The notes under the pieces were generated by a model that was not told where the DNA came from, searched no databases, and saw only the letters and a list, made by a program, of their open reading frames with translations. Shown piece after piece: positions 9,571-18,151 of a stretch of 64,000 nt of DNA. Where the stretch lies: assembly GCA_016887485.1 (NCBI GenBank), contig CP069395.1, positions 1 to 64,000 of the forward strand. Direction: 5' to 3'. Position 1 is the first letter of the stretch. Each line of letters starts with the position of its first letter. Source of the stretch: Chloroflexota bacterium. GTDB taxonomy: Bacteria > Chloroflexota > Anaerolineae > Anaerolineales > Anaerolineaceae. A program made the translations under genes and the position numbers.

Positions 9571-9972
9571 TTAGTGCAGCATTTCGGTGTGATCGGTCAG
9601 GCTGCCCTTGAGGTATTCTTCCAAGGCTTTGTCGATTTCAAATTCCTGGGCCACCACAGGTGTGATACCTACGGTTTCCATACTTTGATAAGCGCCCCGG
9701 CCCATCCCGCCGCAAACCAGGGTCTGGCAGTCGCTGATCGCTTCGGCCATGCTCAAATGCTTGCCGTGGGATTCAGCTCCCATGCCAGAGCCGCCGCTTG
9801 AGTTGTGGTCATGCTGCTCATCCTGCTGGGAAAAATGGCTGTGACTCATTTTATCCCGCATTTCACGGGAGATTTCTTTGCCGTCTTCAATTTCGATGAC
9901 CAGGTAGTGGCCTGCCCGGCCAAAATGCCGGCTGATGGTCTTGCCGTCATCGGTGATAAATGCTATTTTCAA
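9571..9972 (-). CDS. NifX/NifB-type iron-molybdenum cofactor domain protein
   Basis: A 133-residue cytosolic protein of the dinitrogenase Fe-Mo-cofactor domain family. It starts MKIAFITDDGKTISRHFGRAGHY, with the SxHFGxA pattern, and contains CQTLVCGGMGRGAYQSM in the second half, both characteristic of this RNase H-like fold. A His-rich insert (SHSHFSQQDEQHDHNSSGG, about residues 43-62) replaces the usual linker and could bind metal. No nitrogenase genes are near, and many anaerobes carry such stand-alone members of unknown role, possibly in Fe-S or metal handling. It is read divergently from the FW-domain lipoprotein. Confidence 0.85.
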   Translation of the reverse strand: MKIAFITDDGKTISRHFGRAGHYLVIEIEDGKEISREMRDKMSHSHFSQQDEQHDHNSSGGSGMGAESHGKHLSMAEAISDCQTLVCGGMGRGAYQSMETVGITPVVAQEFEIDKALEEYLKGSLTDHTEMLH

Positions 9973-10293
9973 GATTAAAACTCCTTCTAGAGGCTCATTT
10001 CTGGAATTATACTCCTAAATCTTTCCGAGTTAATTCCATTAGGCATATCTTTAGGTTGGTTTCTTCTGTTTTTGGTAAGAAGGTGGACGCCTTTGGGGGT
10101 GATAAAGGCTATACAGATTCATCTGAATTTGCGATATACTGATTACAGGGGCCCTTTCTTGGGGAGATGATTGGGAGATCATAAGGGATGATGTAAATCA
10201 TCCAGCCATGTCAGATTCTATGTAGCCGAAATTTTATTCTTTTGGAACTATTCGCAGCTTGATAGCGTCATAGAGGATGAAAGGACTAATAAG
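9973..10293. other. Divergent intergenic region, 321 bases
   Basis: It separates the NifX-like gene (minus) from the FW-domain lipoprotein (plus) and must hold both promoters. I see no convincing -35/-10 pair, hairpin or small gene. AAAGGACTAATAAG just before 10294 is the ribosome site of the plus-strand gene. Confidence 0.5.
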
Positions 10294-11427
10294 ATGAAGA
10301 GAATGTCTAAACCCTCAAGAATGCATATATTACTTAGCCTGACAGCGTTATTCCTTGTCATGGTGACGATCTCAGCCTGCACAGGCCGGAATGAGCCTGC
10401 TGTTCAGGATCAGGTCGCAACTTACGCTGCGCAGACCCTTCAAGCGTTCCAGGCGGAACAAACCCTGAGCGCTATTGAAGCTCAGGCCACCCAAATGGCT
10501 GCCAACCCGACCGCCACAGCCGTTCCGCCCACTGCCACGACCCAGCCGACTGAGGAACCGCCTCAGGTGGATTGCAACATGGCAGAATTCGTCAAAGATC
10601 TGTCGCTCGCGGATGGCACCACCGTCAGCACCGGTGAAGCGATCACCAAAGGCTGGCGCTTGAAGAACGTTGGCTCCTGCACTTGGACCACCAGTTATGA
10701 CCTGGTCTTTGTGGAGGGGAAGACAATGGGGGCGGCCACTCGGATTGGTTTGACTGAATCTGTAAAACCTGGCGAGACAGTTGACCTGTATGTCCTGATG
10801 GAAGCGCCGACCACCATGGGGTTTTATCAGGGCTTCTGGATGCTCGAAGATGCCAGTGGTAACCGGTTTGGGATTGGCGACGATGGCGAAGGCCCCTTCT
10901 GGGTCAAGATCAATGTTGCGCCAAAGGTTGTTTACAACTTTGTAGATGAATACTGCAAAGCCGAATGGTCCAGCAGCAACACGGATACCCTGCCATGCCC
11001 CGGCACGGAGAATGACAACCAGACTGGGTTTGTTTACCGGGTCAATACGCCCACTCGGGAGAACGGTACCTATGAAAATGAGGCCGCAATCTTCACCAGC
11101 CCGGACCATATCTCCGATGGTGGCGAGATCGTAGGCGTGTATCCGCCGTTTGAAGTGCAGGATGGCGATGTTTTCAAGGCTGTGATCGGCTGTATGAATG
11201 GGTTTGATAAATGTAACCTGCGTTTTGAGCTACGTTATCAGATCGGAGACGGCACGGTGAAAACATTGGCATATTGGTATGAGGTTTATGAAGGCAAGAT
11301 GAACTCGGTCGTCGTGGACCTTTCTGACCTGGCCGGCGAAGAAGTGACCTTCATTTTACGGGTCCGCAACCATGTCACCGCTGCTGAGAATGTTGGGATG
11401 TGGATCCAGCCCCGGATCATCCGCTAA
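10294..11427 (+). CDS. Lipoprotein with NBR1-type FW (Ig-like) domain
   Basis: A 377-residue surface lipoprotein. The lipobox ISAC places the lipidated Cys at residue 29, followed by a coiled Gln/Ala-rich stretch (about 37-70) and a Thr/Pro linker (70-92). Residues about 92-205 form an FW domain: DGTTVSTGEAITKGWRLKN, then GSCTW, PGETVDLYV and GFWMLEDASGNRFG follow the conserved order of the NBR1 Ig-like domain that is expanded in Chloroflexi secreted proteins. The last 170 residues form another beta-sandwich-like region without a known match. It has its own terminator. Probably adhesive or scaffold-like; no enzymatic motif is visible. Confidence 0.82.
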   Translation: MKRMSKPSRMHILLSLTALFLVMVTISACTGRNEPAVQDQVATYAAQTLQAFQAEQTLSAIEAQATQMAANPTATAVPPTATTQPTEEPPQVDCNMAEFVKDLSLADGTTVSTGEAITKGWRLKNVGSCTWTTSYDLVFVEGKTMGAATRIGLTESVKPGETVDLYVLMEAPTTMGFYQGFWMLEDASGNRFGIGDDGEGPFWVKINVAPKVVYNFVDEYCKAEWSSSNTDTLPCPGTENDNQTGFVYRVNTPTRENGTYENEAAIFTSPDHISDGGEIVGVYPPFEVQDGDVFKAVIGCMNGFDKCNLRFELRYQIGDGTVKTLAYWYEVYEGKMNSVVVDLSDLAGEEVTFILRVRNHVTAAENVGMWIQPRIIR

Positions 11428-11447
11428 ACCCTGTAGCAGAAAAAATT

Positions 11448-11472
11448 AACCGCCAGCCAAAGGCTGGCGGTT
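11448..11472 (+). terminator. Rho-independent terminator, strong
   Basis: AACCGCCAGCC (11448-11458) and GGCTGGCGGTT (11462-11472) form an 11-bp stem with a 3-base loop, followed by CTTCTTTAAT. It ends the FW lipoprotein transcript and may also serve the opposing gene. Confidence 0.88.
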
Positions 11473-11532
11473 CTTCTTTAATAATGAGGTGGAACGAAGG
11501 TTTCTTGTGAGATTTTCTAATTATTTTCGTGT

Positions 11533-11549
11533 TTCGCGTAGCCAATTAA
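11533..11549 (+). repeat. Dispersed intergenic motif, copy 2
   Basis: TTCGCGTAGCCAATTAA, directly behind the stop codon of the DUF1893 gene. Confidence 0.5.
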
Positions 11550-11550
11550 T

Positions 11551-11949
11551 TTATTGCTTCTCTTCTTGTCCGCCCTGACAGCGACCGGCCCGCTTACAGA
11601 GGATATCGTATGCCTCATCGGGGTCAACGACGTCTTTGAGGAGCTCTTCGGTTTGGCAGTCAATTTGAGGCACCAGGTTGTCAAACGAGTGGGCAACACC
11701 TGCCTTTTCAAGTGTTTTTGCAGCCAATTCGCTCATCAAAACGCCATGAATCCGGTTACCGCCCATCCGCAGGATCAGTAAGGCAGCTGCTTTGCCGATA
11801 ACCTTGTCCCAAACAGTCGCATTTTTGAGCAGTCCAGGATGCTCCTGCAGGTAATCTTCCAGGTCAAATAGGGGATAAAGCCATTTACCGGTACTGGTAA
11901 ATAGAACCTGGTCATCAAGAAGGACCTGCATAGAAGGGGAGTCGGTCAT
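11551..11949 (-). CDS. DUF1893 family protein
   Basis: A 132-residue cytosolic protein of the DUF1893 family, whose structurally known member (Thermotoga TM1506) has a deaminase-like fold with no proven activity. The stretch GKAAALLILRMGGNRIHGVLMSELAAKTLEKAGV is the family core. The C-terminus DPDEAYDILCKRAGRCQGG has two Cys but no complete deaminase zinc motif, so catalysis is doubtful. I use ATG 11949; an in-frame TTG at 11979 gives ten more residues but neither start has a good ribosome site. It stands alone. Function unknown. Confidence 0.8.
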   Translation of the reverse strand: MTDSPSMQVLLDDQVLFTSTGKWLYPLFDLEDYLQEHPGLLKNATVWDKVIGKAAALLILRMGGNRIHGVLMSELAAKTLEKAGVAHSFDNLVPQIDCQTEELLKDVVDPDEAYDILCKRAGRCQGGQEEKQ

Positions 11950-12482
11950 AATTGTGTTCTCGTCTCGGTGTGGACCCAAATGGGATGCTTTTCTTACCGG
12001 CAGGATTGTACCACATCCGAATCAGGCATGATATGAGGTTCCTGGGTTTGAAAGTAGCTGATTTGGGCCTGTAATGCGACGTAAATCGGGGGTGCCAAGA
12101 GGCTGCTGAAGGGATCCCTTATTCTGTTAACAAACCAATTTGCCGGAAAATTCGCATGGTAAAACGTTTTATCTATTGTTTTATGTATTATAAAGCAGTG
12201 CCAGAATTCAATAATTTCGCAAAAAACAGTATATATTGCGTAATAGAATGTAAATTTGAAAATTTTAACTTGCAAAAAGGACTATTTTTAGATTACAATA
12301 TAATATATAGGAGTGGAATGAGGCAATATTGAAGAAAGAAAAGGTTGTATACCCCAACCCTCCTGGCGTATAAGCGCTGTTAGTAAAACGATTTATCAAC
12401 CTTTATTAACATCCTATTGATGTTCGGTTAATAGTGGTTGTAAACCTAATCAACTTTTCAACCTTTTAAGGAGGCAAAATAA
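11950..12482. other. Intergenic region upstream of the CUT1 transporter, 533 bases
   Basis: AT-rich between about 12120 and 12310, with a TATAAT at 12299-12304 but no -35 at proper spacing. The operator-like inverted repeat at 12379-12400 and the strong AAGGAGG ribosome site at about 12469 belong to the transporter leader. I see no gene. Confidence 0.5.
12379..12400. promoter_or_regulatory. LacI-type operator-like inverted repeat
   Basis: A 22-base imperfect palindrome centred on CG at 12389/12390 (8 of 11 pairs complementary), with the core TAAAACGATTTA. LacI-family operators usually have this CG-centred form. It lies 83 bases before the sugar-binding-protein gene. No regulator gene is adjacent, so the assignment is tentative. 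Confidence 0.4.
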
Positions 12483-13844
12483 ATGAAGAAGCACGCATTT
12501 ACCATTCTCTCTGTGTTAATGGTCTTCGTGTTCGTTTTGGCCGCTTGCGCACCCAAAACAACTGAGACCGCCGCTCCGACTGAGGATATGGCAGAAACAG
12601 AGGAAGTAGCTGTTGAACCCACTGAAGAAGTCGTAGAAACAGAAGTTGTTGCTTCTGATATCGACTGCATGGGTGCAGAGCCTGGTGATACGATCACAAT
12701 GCTCTATCAATGGTCCGGTGTTGAGGAAGAGAACCTCAATAAGATTCTCGCTCCCTTCGTTGAGGCCTGCGGTGTGGTCATTGAACCCGAATCAACACGT
12801 GACCAGGCATTGTTGGACACCCGTGTCCAGGCTGGTACGCCGCCAGACATCACATTCTGGAACGTGACCCAATTGACCCAATATCAAGACCTCCTGGTTC
12901 CGATGACAGATTTGGGCGTTCATGGTGAAAACTATGCTGACTACTGGAAGACAATTGGCACCGTCAACGGCGCATGGCTTGGTCTCCCTGTCAAGGCTGA
13001 CCCCAAGACTCTGGTCTGGTACAGCCCCGCTAACTTCACTGCCGCCGGCTACGAAGTTCCCACCACATGGGACGAACTGGATGCTCTGGTTGAGCAGATG
13101 GTTGCCGATGGCGTGACCCCCTGGTCCCTCGGTATGGAATCCGGTGACGCCACTGGCTGGACCGGTACGGACTTCGTTCAGGACATCATGCTGGTTCAAC
13201 AGGGCCCCGACTACGTTTTGGGCATCATTGACGGCTCGATTCCTTACAATGATCCTGGTGTGAAACAAGCCTGGGAAACCTACGGCAAGTGGGCTATGGG
13301 CGATGAATACACCGTTGGTGGCGCAGCTGGCACCGTTTCAATCGGTTTCAACGACGCTATCCTCAAAGTATTCTCCGATCCTGCAGAGGCCATGATGGTC
13401 AAACAGTCTGGCTTTGCTGGCGGCACGATCCTGGAAACCTATCCCGACCTGGTCTTTGGCGAGGATTACGCCTTCTTTGGCGTCCCCGGTGCCCAGGGCC
13501 TGCAGGGTGGTTCTGACTGGATGATGTCCTTCAGCGACTCCAATGCCGTCAAGGCGCTGGTAGCCTTCCTGAGCAGCACGCTGGGTGGCGAAAAATGGGC
13601 GCAAGTTGGCTTCGACCTGACCCCGAACATGGCCGGCGAAACCGCTTACACCGATGCAGCTTTATTGATGAAGGCTGCAATTCTGGCCAATGCATCCGGC
13701 TTCACCCCCGATATTGGCGACTCCATCCCCGGTGGCTTCGGCAGTGCTGAATTCTCTGGCATCACCGAATACGTCAATGGCGGCACCCTGGACTCCATCC
13801 TGGACAACCTGACACAAGTACAAGCTGACGCCTTAGCTGAGTAA
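12483..13844 (+). CDS. CUT1 sugar ABC transporter, solute-binding lipoprotein
   Basis: A 453-residue extracytoplasmic carbohydrate-binding protein (SBP family 1). Signal segment with lipobox VLAAC, an acidic Thr/Glu/Val linker (about 24-58), then the binding domain starting DTITMLYQWSG. Sequence blocks such as TPPDITFWN, LPVKADPKTLVWYSPANF and WTGTDFVQDIML are typical of alpha-glucoside/maltose-type binding proteins. AAGGAGG lies eight bases before the ATG. It heads an operon with two permeases and is separated from them by a stable hairpin. No ATPase gene is linked; CUT1 systems often share one MsiK-type ATPase encoded elsewhere. A glucoside substrate is likely but not proven. Confidence 0.88.
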   Translation: MKKHAFTILSVLMVFVFVLAACAPKTTETAAPTEDMAETEEVAVEPTEEVVETEVVASDIDCMGAEPGDTITMLYQWSGVEEENLNKILAPFVEACGVVIEPESTRDQALLDTRVQAGTPPDITFWNVTQLTQYQDLLVPMTDLGVHGENYADYWKTIGTVNGAWLGLPVKADPKTLVWYSPANFTAAGYEVPTTWDELDALVEQMVADGVTPWSLGMESGDATGWTGTDFVQDIMLVQQGPDYVLGIIDGSIPYNDPGVKQAWETYGKWAMGDEYTVGGAAGTVSIGFNDAILKVFSDPAEAMMVKQSGFAGGTILETYPDLVFGEDYAFFGVPGAQGLQGGSDWMMSFSDSNAVKALVAFLSSTLGGEKWAQVGFDLTPNMAGETAYTDAALLMKAAILANASGFTPDIGDSIPGGFGSAEFSGITEYVNGGTLDSILDNLTQVQADALAE

Positions 13845-13865
13845 AAACGCTATTTGAACAAAATA

Positions 13866-13894
13866 TCAGAGGTGCTGTGACCCAGCACCTCTGA
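13866..13894 (+). other. Intercistronic hairpin after the binding-protein gene
   Basis: TCAGAGGTGCTG (13866-13877) pairs perfectly with CAGCACCTCTGA (13883-13894): 12 bp, 5-base loop, no U tract. Such stems commonly protect the upstream message against 3' decay and raise binding protein over permease. Confidence 0.7.
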
Positions 13895-13911
13895 TTGTAA
13901 TTGGAGGAACT

Positions 13912-14874
13912 ATGGCAAAACCCAGAGCGTCTGCGGTGATGAAGCAGGGAAAACTGACCCCTTGGTTTTACTTGCTTCCCGCACTAATCGTAATGAGTTT
14001 TTTTATTGTCTATCCAATGATCAACACCCTCGCCCTAAGTTTTCAAAACAAGGACAGCACAGCCTCCGCTGCGACGACTTGTCGAGAAGGGCAGCCCTGT
14101 TGGGGCGTTTTTGAGAATTACCGCTACGCACTAACTGCGGAATTGGATACGACGGATTTTCAAACAACCTGGCAATCTTTTTGGACCTCTTCTTACGGCA
14201 ATACCCTGAAATGGATCGTATTCATGGTCTCCGGCACGGTCATCCTTGGCCTCTTGGTCGCTGTCCTGGTGGACCGGGTGAAGTATGAATCGCTGGCGAA
14301 ATCCATGATTTTCCTGCCAATGGCGATCTCATTTGTCGGTGCCGGTGTGATCTGGAAGTTTATGTATAGTTATGGCACAGGACAAGTGCAAATCGGGCTC
14401 CTCAATGCCATTATCACCGCCATGGGTTTCGATCCGGTGCCCTTCCTCTCCAAAGTGGGGCTGAATACCTTCATGCTGATCATCGTCGGGGTCTGGATGT
14501 GGACCGGTTTCTGTATGACCGTCCTCTCTTCGGCCTTAAAATCGGTGCCCCAGGAGCTTCTGGAGGCTTCCCGGATTGACGGTGCGAACGAATTCCAGGT
14601 CTTTTTCAAAATCATGCTGCCGATCATTTCGCCTACGGTGGTCGTTGTGATTACCACGATGGTGATCAATGTCCTAAAGCTTTTTGATATCGTGTACGTA
14701 ATGACAGGGGGTAACTTCAAGACCCAGGTCATTGCAAACCGCATGTACACGGAGATGTATAAGAACTTTCAGACGGGAAGAGGGACGGCTATTGCCGTGG
14801 TTCTCATCCTGGCGATCATTCCCTTCATCTTCATGAACGTCAAACGCTTTATGGCACAGGAGGCAATGCGATGA
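13912..14874 (+). CDS. CUT1 sugar ABC transporter permease, MalF-like
   Basis: A 320-residue inner-membrane permease with six predicted transmembrane segments. The EAA loop reads EASRIDGANEFQVFFKIMLPIISP (split here as EASRIDGANEF and FKIMLPIISP), the docking site for the ATPase. A Cys-containing periplasmic insert (TCREGQPCWGVFENYRYAL, about 60-78) between TM1 and TM2 recalls AglF-type alpha-glucoside permeases. GGAGG lies four bases before the start. The stop overlaps the start of the next gene by four bases (ATGA), which indicates tight coupling. Confidence 0.9.
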   Translation: MAKPRASAVMKQGKLTPWFYLLPALIVMSFFIVYPMINTLALSFQNKDSTASAATTCREGQPCWGVFENYRYALTAELDTTDFQTTWQSFWTSSYGNTLKWIVFMVSGTVILGLLVAVLVDRVKYESLAKSMIFLPMAISFVGAGVIWKFMYSYGTGQVQIGLLNAIITAMGFDPVPFLSKVGLNTFMLIIVGVWMWTGFCMTVLSSALKSVPQELLEASRIDGANEFQVFFKIMLPIISPTVVVVITTMVINVLKLFDIVYVMTGGNFKTQVIANRMYTEMYKNFQTGRGTAIAVVLILAIIPFIFMNVKRFMAQEAMR

Positions 14875-15821
14875 AACGGGCAAAAATCAATCACGTCTTG
14901 AACAAGATCCCGCTCCATGCCATTACTATCCTGATTCTGATCATCTGGATTGTCCCGACATTGGGGCTGTTGATTACTTCTTTCCGTCCTGTGACCTTGA
15001 TCAATACCACCGGCTGGTGGACTTTCCTGTCTGCTGATACCGGTGAGTCCGAGAGGTTCACATTTAATAACTACATCGATGCCCTGGTGGGCTATCGCGG
15101 CAATAAAACCTATGTGGAGGACTGCGCCGCTGGGACCCAGTCCCTTGACTTGAAGTGTAATATCTCAGATTTGCTCAATCCCCGAGGGATGGGCAGGGCA
15201 TTCCTAAACAGTCTATTGGTCACCTTACCGGCCACGGTTCTCCCGATCCTTTTTGCGGCATTCGCGGGGTATGCCTTTGCCTGGCTGGATTTCAAAGGGC
15301 GCTACCTTCTCTTTGCCATATTGGTGGGGCTGCAGGTCGTCCCGCTGCAGATGACGTTGGTGCCAATCCTCAGGGTTTATGCCAAATTACACTTAAATGG
15401 CACTTTCTGGGGCGTTTGGCTCTTCCACACGGGCTTTGGCATGCCTTACGCTATCTATTTGATGCGGAATTTCCTGGGCGGCCTGCCTAAGGACCTGTTT
15501 GAATCAGCTTATCTGGATGGCGCGAACCATTGGACAGCCTTCCGCAAGCTGGCTATCCCTCTGGCGATGCCCGCCATTGCTTCGCTGACGATTTTCCAGT
15601 TTCTTTGGGTCTGGAACGATTTGTTGGTGGCCTTGGTCTTCCTGGGCGGCACTAAACCTGTAATGACTTACCAGATCAGCAATATGGTCACCTCACTCGG
15701 TGCCGGCTGGCACCTTCTGACGGCTGCGGCTTTCCTTTCGATGCTGCTCCCGATGATCATCTTCTTCGCCCTGCAACGTTTCTTCGTGCGGGGGATGCTC
15801 GCTGGGGCCGTCAAAGGATAA
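14871..15821 (+). CDS. CUT1 sugar ABC transporter permease, MalG-like
   Basis: A 316-residue inner-membrane permease with six hydrophobic segments; EAA loop ESAYLDGANHWTAFRKLAIP. A large periplasmic insert after TM1 (about 45-105, with two Cys) matches the AglG type of alpha-glucoside transporter rather than plain MalG. It pairs with the permease at 13912-14874, and the operon ends with a strong terminator. An ATPase must be supplied in trans. Confidence 0.9.
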   Translation: MKRAKINHVLNKIPLHAITILILIIWIVPTLGLLITSFRPVTLINTTGWWTFLSADTGESERFTFNNYIDALVGYRGNKTYVEDCAAGTQSLDLKCNISDLLNPRGMGRAFLNSLLVTLPATVLPILFAAFAGYAFAWLDFKGRYLLFAILVGLQVVPLQMTLVPILRVYAKLHLNGTFWGVWLFHTGFGMPYAIYLMRNFLGGLPKDLFESAYLDGANHWTAFRKLAIPLAMPAIASLTIFQFLWVWNDLLVALVFLGGTKPVMTYQISNMVTSLGAGWHLLTAAAFLSMLLPMIIFFALQRFFVRGMLAGAVKG

Positions 15822-15845
15822 AAAACTTACGATTGAATATGGAAC

Positions 15846-15873
15846 AACCCAACCAGTTTCGGCTGGTTGGGTT
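15846..15873 (+). terminator. Rho-independent terminator, strong
   Basis: AACCCAACCAG (15846-15856) and CTGGTTGGGTT (15863-15873), 11 bp with a 6-base loop, followed by TCTTTTTT. It ends the CUT1 operon. Confidence 0.9.
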
Positions 15874-15980
15874 TCTTTTTTCCAACAACTTTTATAAGGA
15901 TATTGGGTTACAATCTATATCAACTTAATTACTTTATTGACGTTTATTGGGCCCCCAATTTTTTCTGAAAAGGATTCATA

Positions 15981-16835
15981 ATGCCAAAGACTGCCATTAT
16001 AACAGATACAAATTCCAGCCTATCTAAGACCCTTTGTGAGTCACTTGGCATCATTCAGGTGCCGATTCAAATCATGTTTGGTGAAGAAACTTACCTAACG
16101 GGTGAAGAAATTGGCGATGAAAAGCTTTTTGAGATGATCGATGAGCGTCAGATCCTGCCAACCACCGCTGCACCATCACCAGGCGCTTTTCAAATGGCCT
16201 TTCAGAACGCTTTTGACCAGGGTGCAGACGAAATTGTCTGTGTGTGCTGCTCCAGCAAGGTCAGCGCGACTTATGATGCTGCCTGTATGGCTGCCAAGGA
16301 TTTCCCCGGAAAGAAAATTGGCGTTATAGATTCGCTCCAATTGTCCCTGGCTGAAGGGTTTCAGGTGCTGAAAGCCACTGAGGCTGCCGCTGAGGGCGCA
16401 GGAGTGGATGAAATTATGGCGCTGATCGAGGATTTGAAGCCCCGGCTGCATATTTATGGCGCCCTTCCAACCTTGAAATACCTTGTAATGGGGGGCAGGG
16501 TAGGGAAATTATCCGCCGGAATGGCTGAAACCTTCAACATCAAGCCGATTATGACCAATATAGATGGTAAATTGGCCTCACTGGAGAAGGTGCGCACCTG
16601 GCGCAAGGCGCGTGCCCGCTTGGTGAAAATCGCGATTGAAAAAGCTGAGGGTACCGTTATTACCAAAATTGGGCTGTTCCATGTTAATAATACGGAAGGG
16701 GCAATGGAGCTGTATGAGGATTTGAAAGCAGTGTTACCAGTTCCAGAGGATTACATCTTGGAAGAATTCACCCCAGGCCTCTCCGTTCATGCCGGTTCCG
16801 GTGTGATAGGTTATGTCCTGGAGACAGAGAAATAA
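15981..16835 (+). CDS. DegV family fatty-acid-binding protein
   Basis: A 284-residue cytosolic protein of the DegV/FakB family, which binds a single fatty acid and, in Firmicutes, presents it to the kinase FakA. Family landmarks: ITDTNSSL at the N-terminus, TTAAPSPGAFQMAF (the fatty-acid carboxylate loop, about residue 57), LKYLVMGGRVGK and the C-terminal HAGSGVIGYV. Length is normal. AAGGA precedes the start. No FakA-type kinase is adjacent. Confidence 0.92.
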   Translation: MPKTAIITDTNSSLSKTLCESLGIIQVPIQIMFGEETYLTGEEIGDEKLFEMIDERQILPTTAAPSPGAFQMAFQNAFDQGADEIVCVCCSSKVSATYDAACMAAKDFPGKKIGVIDSLQLSLAEGFQVLKATEAAAEGAGVDEIMALIEDLKPRLHIYGALPTLKYLVMGGRVGKLSAGMAETFNIKPIMTNIDGKLASLEKVRTWRKARARLVKIAIEKAEGTVITKIGLFHVNNTEGAMELYEDLKAVLPVPEDYILEEFTPGLSVHAGSGVIGYVLETEK

Positions 16836-16897
16836 GAAACGTACCTAAGTTAAGCGAAAAATATATAACTAACTATTAAAAATTATATATTATATCT

Positions 16898-16914
16898 TTC
16901 GCGTAGTCATTAAT
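16898..16914 (+). repeat. Dispersed intergenic motif, copy 3 (one mismatch)
   Basis: TTCGCGTAGTCATTAAT, in the tail between DegV and the convergent GNAT-like gene. Confidence 0.4.
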
Positions 16915-16947
16915 CATTCAAATTTCTCCAACAATATTATCCCAACA

Positions 16948-16992
16948 AAAAAACCTGAGCCAATCCTAAAAAAGACAGTGCTTAGGTTTTTT
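16948..16992. terminator. Bidirectional terminator between convergent genes
   Basis: AAAAAACCTGAGC (16948-16960) pairs with GCTTAGGTTTTTT (16980-16992) with one G-U pair. A/T tails on both sides let it serve DegV (+) and the GNAT-like gene (-). Confidence 0.75.
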
Positions 16993-17029
16993 GATGTTTT
17001 TTCAGCTGATGGGGGACGGAGAATCGGTC

Positions 17030-18151
17030 CTACAGCTCTTTGATATAGCAGCGCCGACGCTTGTGCTGGCGTTTTTCAAACGTTTTCCATTGCGATTGGA
17101 CGTTTAAATTGTCTTCCAGCTCCGGATTTGTCTCAATTTTCTTGATCCCGCGCCTGATAAAAGCCTCCCAGACCTGATTCATCAAGACCATATTAACACC
17201 CAGACCCTGATATTTCTTCCGCACTGCGATGAGATAAAGGTCCGCACGGTCGTTGTGAGAAAGGGCATACAAAATTCGAGCCCAGCCAAAGACGAAGAGT
17301 TTTCCCCGGCTTTTTTGCAGGGCTTTAGAGAGGGAGGGAAAAGTGACACCAAAAGCAACCATCTGGTCGTTCTCATCGAGGATCACAGGCACAAAATCCG
17401 GATGCGCAAAGCCGAAATATGCTTTCGTATAGTGCTGAATTTCTTCAGGTGAGAGCGGCGTCGCTCCATAAAGGTGGCTGTATTCGTCATTGATCAGCCC
17501 AAAAAGCTGAGATGCGTACGGGAGAAGCTCTCTCTTGTTTTTTGCCTCAAGAAGATGCAGATTATTGCGTTTCAGCACGATCTTAGCGGCTTTGGCGATC
17601 TTTTCATCCAGTTTTATAGGCATTTTCAGCTCATATTCCACCCAGTCTGTGTCCTTCCGGTAGCCCAGCCGGTCCATGTGCTCTGGATAATAGGGGTAAT
17701 TGTAGAGTGTCGCCAGGGTGGCCACTTCGGTGAAACCTTCCACCAGCATGGCTTCCCGGTCCAGATCTGAAAAGCCCAAAGGACCGTGGATGGCTTCCAA
17801 GCCTTTTTCCCGCCCCCAGGCCTCAACAGCGTCAAGTAGGGCAGCAGAAACTTCGGGATCGTCCTCAAAATCTAACCAGCCAAAGCGGATGTAAGGCGCA
17901 TCCCACTTCTCGTTGTGTCTGGGATTGATAATGCCGGCAATTCGACCAACCAGGTGATTATCTCTGTAGGCGAGCCAGTAGCGAGCCTCACAGTACTCCA
18001 ATGCCGGATTTTTCGTAGGATCCAGGGTGTTTCTTTCGTCAGAAGCCAACGCAGGGACGTAATAGGGGTTGTTCTTATAAAGCTTCAGAGGATAATTGAT
18101 GAATTCTGCCAAATCCCGCTTGGTTTGGACTTCCTTGAGACGAAGTGCCAT
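17030..18151 (-). CDS. GNAT-fold protein of the YghO-like family
   Basis: A 373-residue soluble protein. It has the pattern of YghO-type proteins: an N-terminal LAEFINYPLKLYKNNPYYVP motif, NPALEYCEARYWLAYRDNHLVGRIAGIIN (strand-turn of a GNAT fold), and a C-terminal GNAT half with LYLIAVRKKYQGLGVNMVLM, where QGLG is the acetyl-CoA pyrophosphate loop. It likely transfers an acyl group, but no substrate is known for the family. I use ATG 18151 because GGAG lies four to seven bases upstream; a longer frame from 18208 is less likely. Single gene with a shared terminator. Confidence 0.75.
   Translation of the reverse strand: MALRLKEVQTKRDLAEFINYPLKLYKNNPYYVPALASDERNTLDPTKNPALEYCEARYWLAYRDNHLVGRIAGIINPRHNEKWDAPYIRFGWLDFEDDPEVSAALLDAVEAWGREKGLEAIHGPLGFSDLDREAMLVEGFTEVATLATLYNYPYYPEHMDRLGYRKDTDWVEYELKMPIKLDEKIAKAAKIVLKRNNLHLLEAKNKRELLPYASQLFGLINDEYSHLYGATPLSPEEIQHYTKAYFGFAHPDFVPVILDENDQMVAFGVTFPSLSKALQKSRGKLFVFGWARILYALSHNDRADLYLIAVRKKYQGLGVNMVLMNQVWEAFIRRGIKKIETNPELEDNLNVQSQWKTFEKRQHKRRRCYIKEL

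Noticed and set aside
12270-12304. Promoter TTGCAA...TATAAT for the CUT1 operon
   Set aside because: The spacing is 23 bases, too long for a sigma-70 promoter; the TATAAT alone is not enough in such AT-rich DNA.
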